A DNA stretch of 30,217 bases from an uncultured Lachnospiraceae bacterium (GCA_910584325.1 CAJTZH010000004.1:35826-66042); one strand, 5' to 3'. Positions 16,897-24,983 are shown, numbered from the stretch's first letter. The notes: generated from the sequence alone by a model not told the origin. A program made the numbers and translations.

Positions 16897-17829
16897 ATGG
16901 ACAATAAAAGAATTGTTGTCGCGCTGGGAAGAAACGCGTTCGGAGAGACGTTTCCGGAGCAGCAGGCGAATGTTAAGAAGGCTGCGCAGGCGATAGCAGA
17001 CCTCGTTGAAGCAAAATATGAGATTGTAATTACACATAGCAACGGACCGCAGGTGGGGATGATTCAGACAGCTATGACAGAGTTTTCCAGACTCGATTCC
17101 AGATATACGGTCGCGCCGATGTCTCTTTGCGGGGCGATGAGCCAGGGATATATAGGATATGACCTTCAGAATGCCATTCGTACGGAATTGTTAAACAGAG
17201 GCATTTATAAGACGGTCTCTACGGTGATTACGCAGGTAAGGGTTGACCCGTTTGATTCGGCGTTCAGTAATCCGACGAAGGTAATCGGCCGTCAGATGAC
17301 GAAAGAAGAGGCGGATGCGGAGGAAGCAAAGGGCAATTATGTTAAAGAAGAAAACGGCGCTTACAGGAGAGTTATCGCGGCTCCGCAGCCGATTGATATC
17401 TATGAGATTGAGGCGGTGAGAACGCTTCTTGACGCCGGACAGATTGTGATTGCCGGAGGCGGAGGCGGCATTCCTGTTTTGCAGCAGGGAACGAGGCTCA
17501 AAGGAGCGAGCGCCATTATCGAGAAGGATTATACGGCGGCAAAGCTTGCGGAACTTCTCAGCGCGGGAACGCTTCTGTTTTTAACGGCGTATGACAGGCT
17601 GACAATCGAAGCGGGAACGCCAAAGGAGCGCGTGTTTGATAAGATTTCGGCATCGGAGCTTAAGAAGTATATTGATGCCGGACATTTTCCGGCTATTACC
17701 ACATTTCCTAAGGTAGACGCGTCTATCCGGTTTGTTTCGGCATTCCCGGACGGCAAGGCGGTCATCGCTAATCTGGAGAAGGCGAAAGAAGGACTGGCGG
17801 GAAAATCGGGGACGACGATTACGGCGTAA
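16897..17829 (+). CDS. arcC: Carbamate kinase
   Basis: The ATG at 16897 lies six bases after GGAGG; the ATG at 16891 abuts this site and is less likely. The 310-residue amino acid kinase-fold enzyme interconverts carbamoyl phosphate plus ADP with carbamate plus ATP. Visible motifs are VVALGRNAFGETFPEQQ (N-terminal phosphate loop), THSNGPQVGMI, MSQGYIGYDLQNA, AGGGGGIPVLQQG and the lysine-containing IIEKDYTAAKLAELL. The common LGGNA of the family reads LGRNA here. No arginine deiminase or ornithine carbamoyltransferase is nearby, so the source pathway (arginine, agmatine, allantoin or citrulline breakdown) is open. Confidence 0.92.
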   Translation: MDNKRIVVALGRNAFGETFPEQQANVKKAAQAIADLVEAKYEIVITHSNGPQVGMIQTAMTEFSRLDSRYTVAPMSLCGAMSQGYIGYDLQNAIRTELLNRGIYKTVSTVITQVRVDPFDSAFSNPTKVIGRQMTKEEADAEEAKGNYVKEENGAYRRVIAAPQPIDIYEIEAVRTLLDAGQIVIAGGGGGIPVLQQGTRLKGASAIIEKDYTAAKLAELLSAGTLLFLTAYDRLTIEAGTPKERVFDKISASELKKYIDAGHFPAITTFPKVDASIRFVSAFPDGKAVIANLEKAKEGLAGKSGTTITA

Positions 17830-17857
17830 TGAAAATTAAAGACCGGTGCAGGGCAGG

Positions 17858-17915
17858 ATATAATGAGAAATTCGATAGATACTAATTTTATGATATATGA
17901 AATTTCCCATTATAT
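17858..17915. repeat. Inverted repeat between convergent arcC and degV
   Basis: ATATAATGAGAAATT (17858-17872) and AATTTCCCATTATAT (17901-17915) are complementary at 14 of 15 positions with a 28-nt loop. It lies in the 116-bp gap between converging genes. No clear U-tract follows, so it may be a weak bidirectional terminator or a vestige of a small mobile repeat. Confidence 0.55.
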
Positions 17916-17945
17916 GTTCCTCCATAAATCAAACTCTTTCAATAC

Positions 17946-18833
17946 TCAGTCTTTCCGTACGCTTCCCCAGAAGAACAGCGCCACGGTTCCCGGACCGGTA
18001 TGGCTGCCGATGGTCGTTCCGATATCATTGATTTCCACTTTGCCGCTTAATTGCGGGAACCGTTCTTCCACAAGGTCCGCTACGGCTCTGGCGCTTTCAT
18101 AACACGCGGATTGTGAAATATAACATTTGCCTGAATAAGAAAGTCCGTCTTCGGCAAATTCTTCCATCTTGTCAACAATCGCACGGATGACTTTTTTCTC
18201 GGTGCGGATTTTAACACGCGGAATCAGACGCCCCAGATTATCCATGTTGAGAAGCGGGCAGATATTTAACACGCCGCCTACAAAACCTGCGGCTTTGGAA
18301 ATTCTTCCGCCTTTGATATAAAATGTAAGGTCGGAAGAATAAAACCAGTGGTGGAGATTTAATCTGTGTTCTTCCGCCCAGGCAGCAAGGTCGTCGATGT
18401 TCATTCCCGCATCGCGCAGGTCTGCGAGCTTATCCATGAAAAGACCGTAGCCGGAAGAAGCGCCAAGAGAATCGATGATAAAAATCTTACGTTCCGGATA
18501 GGTTTCTTTTAATTCTTCCATAGCAATTCTGGCGGAGTTTACCACACCAGAAATTCCTGATGAAAGGCTGACATGAAGAATGTCTTTTCCTTCTTTTAAA
18601 AAGCCTTCAAAATATTCTTTAAATTCCTCGGAATTAATCTGCGATGTTTTGGTGTCGGCGCCGTTTGCCATGGCACGGTAAAACTCGCTAAACGGAATGG
18701 ACTTGCCCAGGTCGTCTTCATAGGCTTTGCCGTCCAGTTCAAAATGAAAGCAGATATAAGAAATGCTGCGTTCCTTAAAATGTTCTTCTGTAAGGTCTGC
18801 CGTGGAACAGCAGCTTAAAATATAGTCGTTCAT
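17946..18833 (-). CDS. DegV family fatty-acid-binding protein
   Basis: The ATG at 18833 has GGAGG five bases upstream; an earlier in-frame ATG at 18845 overlaps that site and is not preferred. The 295-residue cytosolic protein has the DegV fold: N-terminal ILSCCSTADL, the central HVSLSSGISGVVNSARIA ligand-binding stretch, and the second domain with TFYIKGGRISKAAGFVGG and the closing IGTTIGSHTGPGTVALFFWG. DegV (FakB-like) proteins bind a fatty acid and can present it to a FakA kinase; several paralogues per genome are usual. It lies 21 bp downstream of the DtxR-type regulator and is probably cotranscribed, with no obvious reason to be iron regulated. Confidence 0.92.
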   Translation of the reverse strand: MNDYILSCCSTADLTEEHFKERSISYICFHFELDGKAYEDDLGKSIPFSEFYRAMANGADTKTSQINSEEFKEYFEGFLKEGKDILHVSLSSGISGVVNSARIAMEELKETYPERKIFIIDSLGASSGYGLFMDKLADLRDAGMNIDDLAAWAEEHRLNLHHWFYSSDLTFYIKGGRISKAAGFVGGVLNICPLLNMDNLGRLIPRVKIRTEKKVIRAIVDKMEEFAEDGLSYSGKCYISQSACYESARAVADLVEERFPQLSGKVEINDIGTTIGSHTGPGTVALFFWGSVRKD

Positions 18834-18854
18834 AGTGTCCTCCATGTTCCTGTT

Positions 18855-19217
18855 TTATTGTGTTATAATATTCTTGATTGCGGCAAAGCTTTCTTTGCTG
18901 ATAACATGCTCTATTTTGCAGGCGTCTTCTGTCGCGATGTGTTCCGGTACGCCTAAACGGATGAGCCACTTCGAAATCAGTTCATGGCGTTCATAAATTG
19001 TCTCCGCAATCTCCCTGCCCTCGCCGGTAAGATAAATAAAACCGGCGTCAGTAACGGTAATGTGGTTTTTGGCACGCAGATTTTTCATGGCAATGCTGAT
19101 GCTTGATTTCTTAAAGCCCAGCTCGTTTGCAATATCCACGGAACGTACCACAGGTAATTTCTTACTTAATATTAAAATAGTTTCCAGATAGTTTTCTGCA
19201 GATTCGTTTGGTGCCAT
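18855..19217 (-). CDS. DtxR-family iron-dependent repressor, short form
   Basis: The start at 19217 is chosen because GGGAGTGAG lies just upstream and the protein then begins at the usual MAPNESAENYLETI; a longer in-frame ATG lies at 19259. The 120-residue product has the winged helix (VRSVDIANELGFKKSSISIAMKNL, about residues 22-45) and the dimerisation/metal domain with ERHELI and EDACKIEH. The Cys in ACKIEH matches the DtxR metal ligand, where MntR has Glu, which favours Fe(II) over Mn(II). The C-terminal SH3-like domain of full DtxR is absent. It is divergent from feoAAB and near-certain to control it; palindromes in that region are plausible operators. Confidence 0.9.
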   Translation of the reverse strand: MAPNESAENYLETILILSKKLPVVRSVDIANELGFKKSSISIAMKNLRAKNHITVTDAGFIYLTGEGREIAETIYERHELISKWLIRLGVPEHIATEDACKIEHVISKESFAAIKNIITQ

Positions 19218-19249
19218 TTCGCTCACTCCCGGTAAATAAAGATAGGTCA

Positions 19250-19278
19250 AGTATAGCACAGCGCGAACAGAATATCAA
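19250..19278 (-). promoter_or_regulatory. Sigma-A promoter for the DtxR-type repressor
   Basis: On the minus strand TTGATA (19278-19273), a 17-nt spacer and TATACT (19255-19250) lie 32 bp before the start at 19217. Confidence 0.65.
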
Positions 19279-19310
19279 ATTTATAAATATTAATTATTTG
19301 TAAATAATTA

Positions 19311-19339
19311 TTGACAACTAATAAAAGTTAGCATATACT
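19311..19339 (+). promoter_or_regulatory. Sigma-A promoter for feoA-feoA-feoB
   Basis: A perfect TTGACA (19311-19316), a 17-nt spacer and TATACT (19334-19339) form a strong promoter. The -10 hexamer lies inside an inverted repeat, the usual position for a metal-dependent repressor. Confidence 0.85.
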
Positions 19340-19342
19340 AAC
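19327..19342 (+). promoter_or_regulatory. Candidate DtxR-type operator at feoA
   Basis: GTTAG (19327-19331) and CTAAC (19338-19342) form a perfect inverted repeat separated by CATATA and overlapping the -10 hexamer. The half-sites resemble the TTAGGTTAG/CTAACCTAA consensus known for DtxR and IdeR. Binding by the divergent repressor is inferred. Confidence 0.65.
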
Positions 19343-19408
19343 CTTGAAAGGAGAGAACGTATTGGTGAAAATATATTTTCTCGCGAAAACAGAAAAGAGG
19401 TTGATTGT

Positions 19409-19618
19409 ATGCCGTTATCTATGGTAAAAGAAGGTGAAACGGGTGTTATCCAGAAAGTCGGGGGCAGGGGTGATACTAAGAAGTTTCTTGAAAATCTGGG
19501 ATTTGTCGTCGGTGGAATCGTGACAGTTATTTCGGAGCGAAACGGAAACTTAATTGTCAATGTCAAGGATTCCCGCATTGCAATCGGCAAGGATATGGCG
19601 AACCGCATTATGGTTTAG
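19409..19618 (+). CDS. feoA: FeoA-domain iron transport accessory protein (first copy)
   Basis: This 69-residue protein consists of one FeoA SH3-like domain: MVKEGETGVIQKVGG, then FLENLGFVVGGIVTVISE and the closing VKDSRIAIGKDMANRIMV. FeoA proteins bind FeoB on the cytosolic side and are needed for Fe(II) uptake. AAGAGG lies eight bases before the ATG. It heads the operon and shares only moderate similarity with the second copy, so the two are probably not redundant. A Met at codon 5 is an alternative start. Confidence 0.92.
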   Translation: MPLSMVKEGETGVIQKVGGRGDTKKFLENLGFVVGGIVTVISERNGNLIVNVKDSRIAIGKDMANRIMV

Positions 19619-19651
19619 TATTTGTGATAAGATGAAAAGGAGATGAATTTT

Positions 19652-19873
19652 ATGAAGACATTACAGCAAGCCGGTATCGGGGAAACGGTTACCGTAAAAA
19701 AACTGTCGGGCGGAGGTCCCGTAAAGAGGCGGATTATGGATATGGGGATTACCAAAGGCGCCACAATTTATGTCAGGAAAGTCGCACCGCTTGGAGACCC
19801 TGTGGAGGTGACGGTGAGAGGATACGAGTTATCGTTGAGAAAATCAGACGCCGGAATGATAGAAGTAGAATAA
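19652..19873 (+). CDS. feoA: FeoA-domain iron transport accessory protein (second copy)
   Basis: The start at 19652 is favoured because AAAGGAG lies 11 bases upstream and the earlier in-frame ATG at 19643 is inside that ribosome site. The 73-residue product is a classic FeoA: IGETVTVKKLSGGGPVKRRIMDMGITKGATIYVRKVAPLGDPVEV, ending in LSLRKSDAGMIEVE. This copy matches the canonical DPxEV-containing FeoA better than the first. It lies 33 bp after the first copy and 84 bp before feoB. Confidence 0.93.
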   Translation: MKTLQQAGIGETVTVKKLSGGGPVKRRIMDMGITKGATIYVRKVAPLGDPVEVTVRGYELSLRKSDAGMIEVE

Positions 19874-19888
19874 TTTTTTTATTTGCGA

Positions 19889-19904
19889 GTTAGTCATTAC
19901 TAAT
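19889..19904 (+). promoter_or_regulatory. Second DtxR-like operator, upstream of feoB
   Basis: GTTAG (19889-19893), six bases and CTAAT (19900-19904) repeat the pattern of the feoA operator with one mismatch. The adjoining ATTACTA (19896-19902) and TAGTAAT (19911-19917) form a further perfect inverted repeat. No good sigma-A promoter is visible here, so its role is uncertain. Confidence 0.5.
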
Positions 19905-19957
19905 AAATGGTAGTAATTGCAAACATACTTATTAAAAAATTAAGGAAGGAAAAGAAG

Positions 19958-22423
19958 ATGGCAATGAGAATTGTATTGGCAGGAAATCCGAACTGCGGAA
20001 AAACAACAGTATTTAACGCATTGACCGGTTCCAATCAGTATGTGGGAAACTGGCCGGGCGTTACGGTAGAAAAGAAAGAGGGGAAGCTAAGAAATTTTAA
20101 AGAAGTTACGATTGTTGATTTACCGGGCATCTATTCGCTTTCTCCTTATACATTGGAGGAAGTTGTCGCGAGAAATTATATTATAAATGAAAAACCGGAC
20201 GCGGTTTTGAATATCGTAGACGGTACGAATATCGAGAGAAACCTGTATCTGACCACCCAAGTGATAGAACTGGGGGTTCCTGTTGTCATAGCGGTAAATA
20301 TGATGGATATTGTCAGAAAGAACGGCGACAGTATTAACACGGAAATGCTTGCTGAAAATCTGGGGTGCCCTGTCGTTGAAATTTCCGCGCTCAAGGGGAC
20401 GGGTATAGACGACGCGGCAAAAGCGGTTGTAAAAGCCGCGCACAGCAAAAAAGCGGCAACTATCGTGCATAGATTTGCTGATACGGTCGAAGAAAAAATA
20501 TTTGCCGTGGAGTCCAAAATCGACGCGGATGTAACACAGGAGCAAAAGCGTTTTTTCGCGATTAAGCTTCTTGAAAAAGACGAAATGATGAAAGCTTTGA
20601 TGAAGACAGCACCGGACGTTACGGAGGAGATAAATGCGCTGGAGGAACAATTCGACGACGATACGGAAAGCATTATTACAAACGAGCGTTATACATACAT
20701 TTCATCCGTTATCAAAAACTGTGTGCACAAAAGCAGTAAAGGGGAAAAGTTGACAATATCGGATAAGATTGATAAGATTGTCACAAACCGTATTCTGGCG
20801 CTGCCGATTTTTGCGGCTGTGATGTTTCTGGTATACTACATTGCGATGTCAACAATAGGCGCGTGGTGCACTGACTGGACAAATGACAATTTGTTCGGAG
20901 ACGGTTTTCATTTACTGGGCATAGGCGCGGGAGCATATGAGGAAGCGGCAGAAGAATTTGGCGGTGCGGCGGAGATTATCGACGCATTTGCGGAGTATGC
21001 CGGAGAACTGGGTATAGAGACTGATACGACGGATGAAACGTCGCTTGACAGCATGATGGCGTCTCTTCATGCTGATACGACAGTGACTTATCTTGTGGAA
21101 GATGAGGAAACACTGGCAACGGAAGAAAGAACGGCGACATATGCAGAGCTTCAGAAAGCGCTTGAGGTGTATAAAGCATACGGTCTGGAAGAACCTGACA
21201 CAGCGGAATACGGCGTTTGGATTCCGGGCATCCCCGTTCTGTTTGAAATGGCGCTGGATGCTGTTTCCTGCGCGGACTGGTTAAAGGGACTGGTGCTTGA
21301 CGGTATTGTAGCCGGAGTGGGTGCGGTGCTTGGTTTCGTGCCACAGATGCTTGTGTTGTTTTTGCTGCTTGCGTTTTTGGAATACTGCGGTTATATGGCA
21401 AGAATTGCGTTTATTATGGATAGAATTTTCCGCAAGTTCGGTCTTTCGGGAAAATCATTTATTCCGATGCTGGTCGGTACGGGATGCGGAATACCGGGTA
21501 TTATGGCGTCTCGTACGATTGAAAATGAAAAGGACCGCCGTATGACGATTATTACAACGACATTTATCCCGTGCGGAGCAAAAGTGCCGTTTATCGCGAT
21601 GATTGCAGGCGCGTTGTTCGGCGGTTCGGCGTTGATTTCAACGGGTGCTTACTTTATCGGAGTGGCGGCAATCATCTGTTCCGGTATTATATTAAAGAAA
21701 ACGAAATTGTTTGCCGGTGAGCCGGCTCCGTTTGTCATGGAACTTCCGGCGTATCATATGCCGACGGTTGGCGCGGTTTTGAGAAGCATGTGGGAGAGAG
21801 GCTGGTCGTTTATCAAAAAGGCCGGTACAATTATATTACTGTCAACAATTGTTGTATGGTTTGCGACATATTTCGGATTTGTGGACGGAAAATTTACAAT
21901 GCTTGCGGAAGATGAGATTGCAAACAGCTTACTTGCGGGACTTGGAAATCTTCTGGCATGGATTTTTGTACCGCAGGGATGGGGAAACTGGCAGGCGGCA
22001 GTGGCGTCCATTACGGGACTGATTGCCAAAGAAAATATTGTAGGCACGATGGGAGTACTTTACGGCGGCACAGAGCAGACGGTTTATCAGGCGCTGGCGG
22101 CGGCATTTACTTCGGCAAGCGCGCTTTCCTTCCTTGTCTTTAACCTTCTTTGCGCTCCGTGTTTTGCGGCTATGGGGGCGATTAAGCGTGAAATGAACAA
22201 CACGAAATGGTTCTTTTTCGCAATCGGATATCAGTGCGGTCTGGCATACCTTGTTTCGCTGGTTGTGTACAGAATCGGCGGTCTGTTTACGGGAGCATGT
22301 GGATTCGGCATCTGGACGATTGTGGCGGTTGTTATTGTAATCGGTTTTCTTTATTTGTTGTTTCGTCCGTATAAAGAAGAAAAACAGTTGGTTTATGGAG
22401 GTAAAATATGGGCACGGTCATAA
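19958..22423 (+). CDS. feoB: Ferrous iron transporter FeoB
   Basis: The ATG at 19958 follows AAGGAAGGA and gives the normal start MAMRIVLAGNPNCGKTT; an earlier in-frame ATG at 19907 lies next to the palindrome and is not preferred. The 821-residue protein has an N-terminal G domain (G1 9-16, G3 DLPG 54-57, G4 NMMD 114-117, G5 SALKGTG 143-149), a helical spacer and a membrane domain with two gate repeats (GTGCGIPG and IPCGAKVPF visible). Between the first two membrane segments lies an acidic insert of about 100 residues (about 315-420), longer than in the 773-residue E. coli protein and probably extracytoplasmic. It imports Fe(II) under anaerobic conditions. Confidence 0.96.
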   Translation: MAMRIVLAGNPNCGKTTVFNALTGSNQYVGNWPGVTVEKKEGKLRNFKEVTIVDLPGIYSLSPYTLEEVVARNYIINEKPDAVLNIVDGTNIERNLYLTTQVIELGVPVVIAVNMMDIVRKNGDSINTEMLAENLGCPVVEISALKGTGIDDAAKAVVKAAHSKKAATIVHRFADTVEEKIFAVESKIDADVTQEQKRFFAIKLLEKDEMMKALMKTAPDVTEEINALEEQFDDDTESIITNERYTYISSVIKNCVHKSSKGEKLTISDKIDKIVTNRILALPIFAAVMFLVYYIAMSTIGAWCTDWTNDNLFGDGFHLLGIGAGAYEEAAEEFGGAAEIIDAFAEYAGELGIETDTTDETSLDSMMASLHADTTVTYLVEDEETLATEERTATYAELQKALEVYKAYGLEEPDTAEYGVWIPGIPVLFEMALDAVSCADWLKGLVLDGIVAGVGAVLGFVPQMLVLFLLLAFLEYCGYMARIAFIMDRIFRKFGLSGKSFIPMLVGTGCGIPGIMASRTIENEKDRRMTIITTTFIPCGAKVPFIAMIAGALFGGSALISTGAYFIGVAAIICSGIILKKTKLFAGEPAPFVMELPAYHMPTVGAVLRSMWERGWSFIKKAGTIILLSTIVVWFATYFGFVDGKFTMLAEDEIANSLLAGLGNLLAWIFVPQGWGNWQAAVASITGLIAKENIVGTMGVLYGGTEQTVYQALAAAFTSASALSFLVFNLLCAPCFAAMGAIKREMNNTKWFFFAIGYQCGLAYLVSLVVYRIGGLFTGACGFGIWTIVAVVIVIGFLYLLFRPYKEEKQLVYGGKIWARS

Positions 22424-22545
22424 CGGGAGTGATTGTACTGGCGCTGGTTGTTCTGGCAGTCAGAAGTATGATAAAGAGTAAAAAAAGCGGAAAGTCTATA
22501 CAATGCGGCGGCGACTGCAGTCGTTGCGGCGGTCACTGCCATTAA
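22408..22545 (+). CDS. FeoB-associated Cys-rich membrane peptide
   Basis: The ATG at 22408 overlaps the end of feoB by 16 bp and follows TGGAGG. The 45-residue product has one membrane helix (VITGVIVLALVVLAV), a basic KSKKSGKS linker and a Cys cluster CGGDCSRCGGHCH with Cys 33, 37, 40 and 44. It matches the FeoB-associated Cys-rich family (PF12669-like) found after feoB in many Firmicutes; a metal-handling role is inferred. It ends the operon just before a terminator. Confidence 0.88.
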   Translation: MGTVITGVIVLALVVLAVRSMIKSKKSGKSIQCGGDCSRCGGHCH

Positions 22546-22556
22546 ATAAAAGATTG

Positions 22557-22595
22557 AGGCTGCTGCGGAAAAATTTGTAATGCAGCAGCCTTTTT
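22557..22595 (+). terminator. Intrinsic terminator of the feo operon
   Basis: AGGCTGCTGC (22557-22566) and GCAGCAGCCT (22582-22591) form a perfect 10-bp stem with a T5 tail. Confidence 0.9.
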
Positions 22596-22665
22596 CTGTC
22601 TTCCTCATTCGTTCGTTCGAACAGGATATTCCCGAAAGGTATAACAATCTATTCAAGATAAGTAG

Positions 22666-22693
22666 TTGTCATTTTTATTTTTTCATATATAAT
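22666..22693 (+). promoter_or_regulatory. Sigma-A promoter for the amino acid ABC operon
   Basis: TTGTCA (22666-22671), a 16-nt spacer and TATAAT (22688-22693) lie 36 bp before the proposed TTG start. Confidence 0.6.
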
Positions 22694-22729
22694 ATATATG
22701 AAAATCATAAGAAGAAAGGCTTGATAAAA

Positions 22730-23401
22730 TTGGATGAAAGATTAATACGGATAATCATTGATTCATTTCCGAAAATTCTCATACCGGGGCTGAAAGTCAC
22801 GCTGCCCCTTACCGTTATCGCGTTTGCGCTGGCGCTTATGATTGCGACGGCTGTCGCGCTGATTCAGTTCGCGAATGTGGCGGTTTTAAAACAGATTTCC
22901 AGAATATACATCTGGATTATCAGGGGAACGCCCCTTCTGGTGCAGCTTTATGTTGTGTTCTTCGGTATTTCGGGGATGGGATATTTAATAGAACCGTTTA
23001 TCTGCGCGGCGGTTGTGCTTGCCGTCAACGAAGGCGCATACTGCGCGGAAACCATCCGTGCGGCGCTCGAATCGGTTTCAAAAGGGCAGATTGAGGCGGG
23101 GTATTGCGTGGGAATGTCCTATATGCAGATTATCAGAAGAATTGTCCTCCCGCAGGCGTTAAGGACGGCATTTCCGCCGCTTTCCAACTCGCTTCTTTCG
23201 ATGATGAAAGATACGTCTTTAGTTGCCTGCATTACCGTTGCGGAAATGTTTATGTCGGCGCAGCGAATCGTTGCCAGAACATATGAACCGATGGCGGTTT
23301 ATCTTGAGGTCGCGGTTATTTATTTACTGTTTTCCACCGTTCTGACATGGCTTCAGGGCATCGGGGAGAAGTATTTGAACCGCTATCAGCGGGAGGTGTG
23401 A
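22730..23401 (+). CDS. Amino acid ABC transporter permease
   Basis: The start is most likely the TTG at 22730 (AAAGG ends 10 bases upstream); longer in-frame starts at 22580 would lie in the feo terminator and before the promoter. The 223-residue His/Glu/Gln-type permease has about five membrane segments and the cytosolic EAA loop (AALESVSKGQIEAGYCVGMSYMQIIRRIVLPQALR) that docks the ATPase. The sequence IIRGTPLLVQLYVVFFG is typical of this family. Together with the next two genes it forms a complete importer. A single permease gene implies a homodimeric channel. Confidence 0.92.
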   Translation: MDERLIRIIIDSFPKILIPGLKVTLPLTVIAFALALMIATAVALIQFANVAVLKQISRIYIWIIRGTPLLVQLYVVFFGISGMGYLIEPFICAAVVLAVNEGAYCAETIRAALESVSKGQIEAGYCVGMSYMQIIRRIVLPQALRTAFPPLSNSLLSMMKDTSLVACITVAEMFMSAQRIVARTYEPMAVYLEVAVIYLLFSTVLTWLQGIGEKYLNRYQREV

Positions 23402-23402
23402 G

Positions 23403-24149
23403 ATGTTAGAAGTACGGGACATACATAAAAAATTTGCAGATACTCCGGTGCTTTGCGGTGTCAGTATCCGTGTGGATAAAGGGGATGTGATTGCCGTCTT
23501 AGGTCCGAGCGGCTCCGGGAAAACGACACTTTTGCGCTGTATGAATTTTCTGGAGAAAGCGGACGAAGGCGTCATGATATTTGACGGCGGGGAGTACCGG
23601 TTTGGCAGCGTGAAACGCAAAGAAATCGCTGCTATTCGCCGCAAAACGGCGTTTGTTTTTCAGAGTTACAATCTGTTTCTCAATAAGACGGCATTGCAGA
23701 ATGTGACGGAAGGGCTGATTGTGGCACGAAAAATGCCAAAGCGTGATGCGGAGGTAATCGGACAAAAAATGCTTGATAAAGTAGGGCTTTCCGACAAATA
23801 TAACGCTTATCCGCACCAGTTGTCGGGCGGGCAGCAGCAGCGCGTGGCGATTGCGAGGGCGCTGGCGGCGGAGCCGGAGATTATTTATTTTGACGAACCC
23901 ACGTCTGCACTGGACCCGGAATTAACGGGAGAGGTTTTAAATGTGATGAGGCAGCTTGCAGGCGAGGGAATGACCATGATTGTCGTCACACATGAGATGG
24001 AATTTGCGAAAACGGTTTCCAATAAGGTGATTTTTATGGAAAACGGCGTGATTGTGGAGCAGGGCAGCTCCAAGGAGTTTTTTGAACATCCGAAGTGCGA
24101 GCGGACAAGAGAGTTTTTACGCATAGAAGCAGGAAATAGAATTGTATAA
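23403..24149 (+). CDS. Amino acid ABC transporter ATP-binding protein
   Basis: This 248-residue ATPase has all core motifs: Walker A GPSGSGKTT near residues 33-41, Q-loop FVFQSYNLFLN, signature LSGGQQQR, Walker B IIYFDEPTSALDPE, and the switch His in VVTHEME. It is of the polar amino acid type (GlnQ/TcyC-like). The ATG lies 1 bp after the permease stop, with GGGAGGTG upstream, so translation is probably coupled. Confidence 0.95.
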   Translation: MLEVRDIHKKFADTPVLCGVSIRVDKGDVIAVLGPSGSGKTTLLRCMNFLEKADEGVMIFDGGEYRFGSVKRKEIAAIRRKTAFVFQSYNLFLNKTALQNVTEGLIVARKMPKRDAEVIGQKMLDKVGLSDKYNAYPHQLSGGQQQRVAIARALAAEPEIIYFDEPTSALDPELTGEVLNVMRQLAGEGMTMIVVTHEMEFAKTVSNKVIFMENGVIVEQGSSKEFFEHPKCERTREFLRIEAGNRIV

Positions 24150-24167
24150 CGGAAGGGAGGAAGCAAA

Positions 24168-24983
24168 ATGAGAAAAAGAAATTTTAAATTAGCATTGATG
24201 GCGGTGCTTACCGCAGGAATTACGGCATTCTCCGGATGCGGACAAAAGGCGGCGGATAACAGTGATAAGGATTTGCTTTCGCGGATTCAGGAAAAAGGCG
24301 AGATTGTTGTTGCCATGGAGGGTACATGGGCACCGTGGACGTATCATGATGAGACGGATAAACTGGTTGGCTTTGATACCGAGGTTGCGGAAAAGATTGC
24401 GGAAAAGCTTGGTGTGAAAGCGGTGTTTGTTGAGGGAGAATGGGACGGACTGCTTGCCGGTCTTGAGGTGGGACGGTATGATATTATGGTAAATGGCGTG
24501 GAAGTGACAGACGAGCGTTCCGAGAAGTATGATTTCACGGAGCCGTACGCCTATATCCGTACCGCGCTGGTTGTCAATGAAGATAATACCGATATTGCGA
24601 CTTTTGATGATTTAAAGGGAAAAACAACGGCGAACAGCATCAACAGTACCTACATGTATCTGGCGGAAGAGTACGGCGCGACGGTTCTCGGCGTGGATAC
24701 GCTCGACCAGACGATGGATATGGTTTTATCAGGGAGAGCGGACGCGACGTTAAATGCGGAGGTTTCTGTATATGATTATCTGGGTGTACATACTGATGCG
24801 AAGCTGAAAGTCGCCGCGTTGACGGACGACGCTTCGTTTGTCGCCATTCCGGTCAGGAAAGGCGATGACTCTGCCACGCTTAGGGAAGCGATTAGCAAAG
24901 CAATAGAAGAACTTCGCGATTCCGGCGAGCTGGGAGAAATTTCTCAAAAATATTTCGGAAGTGACATTACAAAGAATGAGTAA
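24168..24983 (+). CDS. Amino acid ABC transporter substrate-binding lipoprotein
   Basis: This 271-residue solute-binding protein starts with a lipoprotein signal; the lipobox FSGC places the acylated Cys at residue 24. The mature part is a SBP_bac_3 domain: LLSRIQEKGEIVVAMEGTWA, GFDTEVAEKIAEKLGV, WDGLLAGLEVGRYDIM and DERSEKYDFTEPY. The EGTWAPWTYHD ligand region recalls cystine-binding proteins of the FliY/TcyA type, so cystine is the best guess, but another polar amino acid is possible. AGGGAGGAAG precedes the ATG. It is membrane-anchored on the outer face and feeds the upstream permease and ATPase. Confidence 0.92.
   Translation: MRKRNFKLALMAVLTAGITAFSGCGQKAADNSDKDLLSRIQEKGEIVVAMEGTWAPWTYHDETDKLVGFDTEVAEKIAEKLGVKAVFVEGEWDGLLAGLEVGRYDIMVNGVEVTDERSEKYDFTEPYAYIRTALVVNEDNTDIATFDDLKGKTTANSINSTYMYLAEEYGATVLGVDTLDQTMDMVLSGRADATLNAEVSVYDYLGVHTDAKLKVAALTDDASFVAIPVRKGDDSATLREAISKAIEELRDSGELGEISQKYFGSDITKNE

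Noticed and set aside
22580..22729. N-terminal extension of the ABC permease
   Set aside because: It would begin at the feo terminator and ahead of the operon promoter; the TTG at 22730 has the ribosome site.
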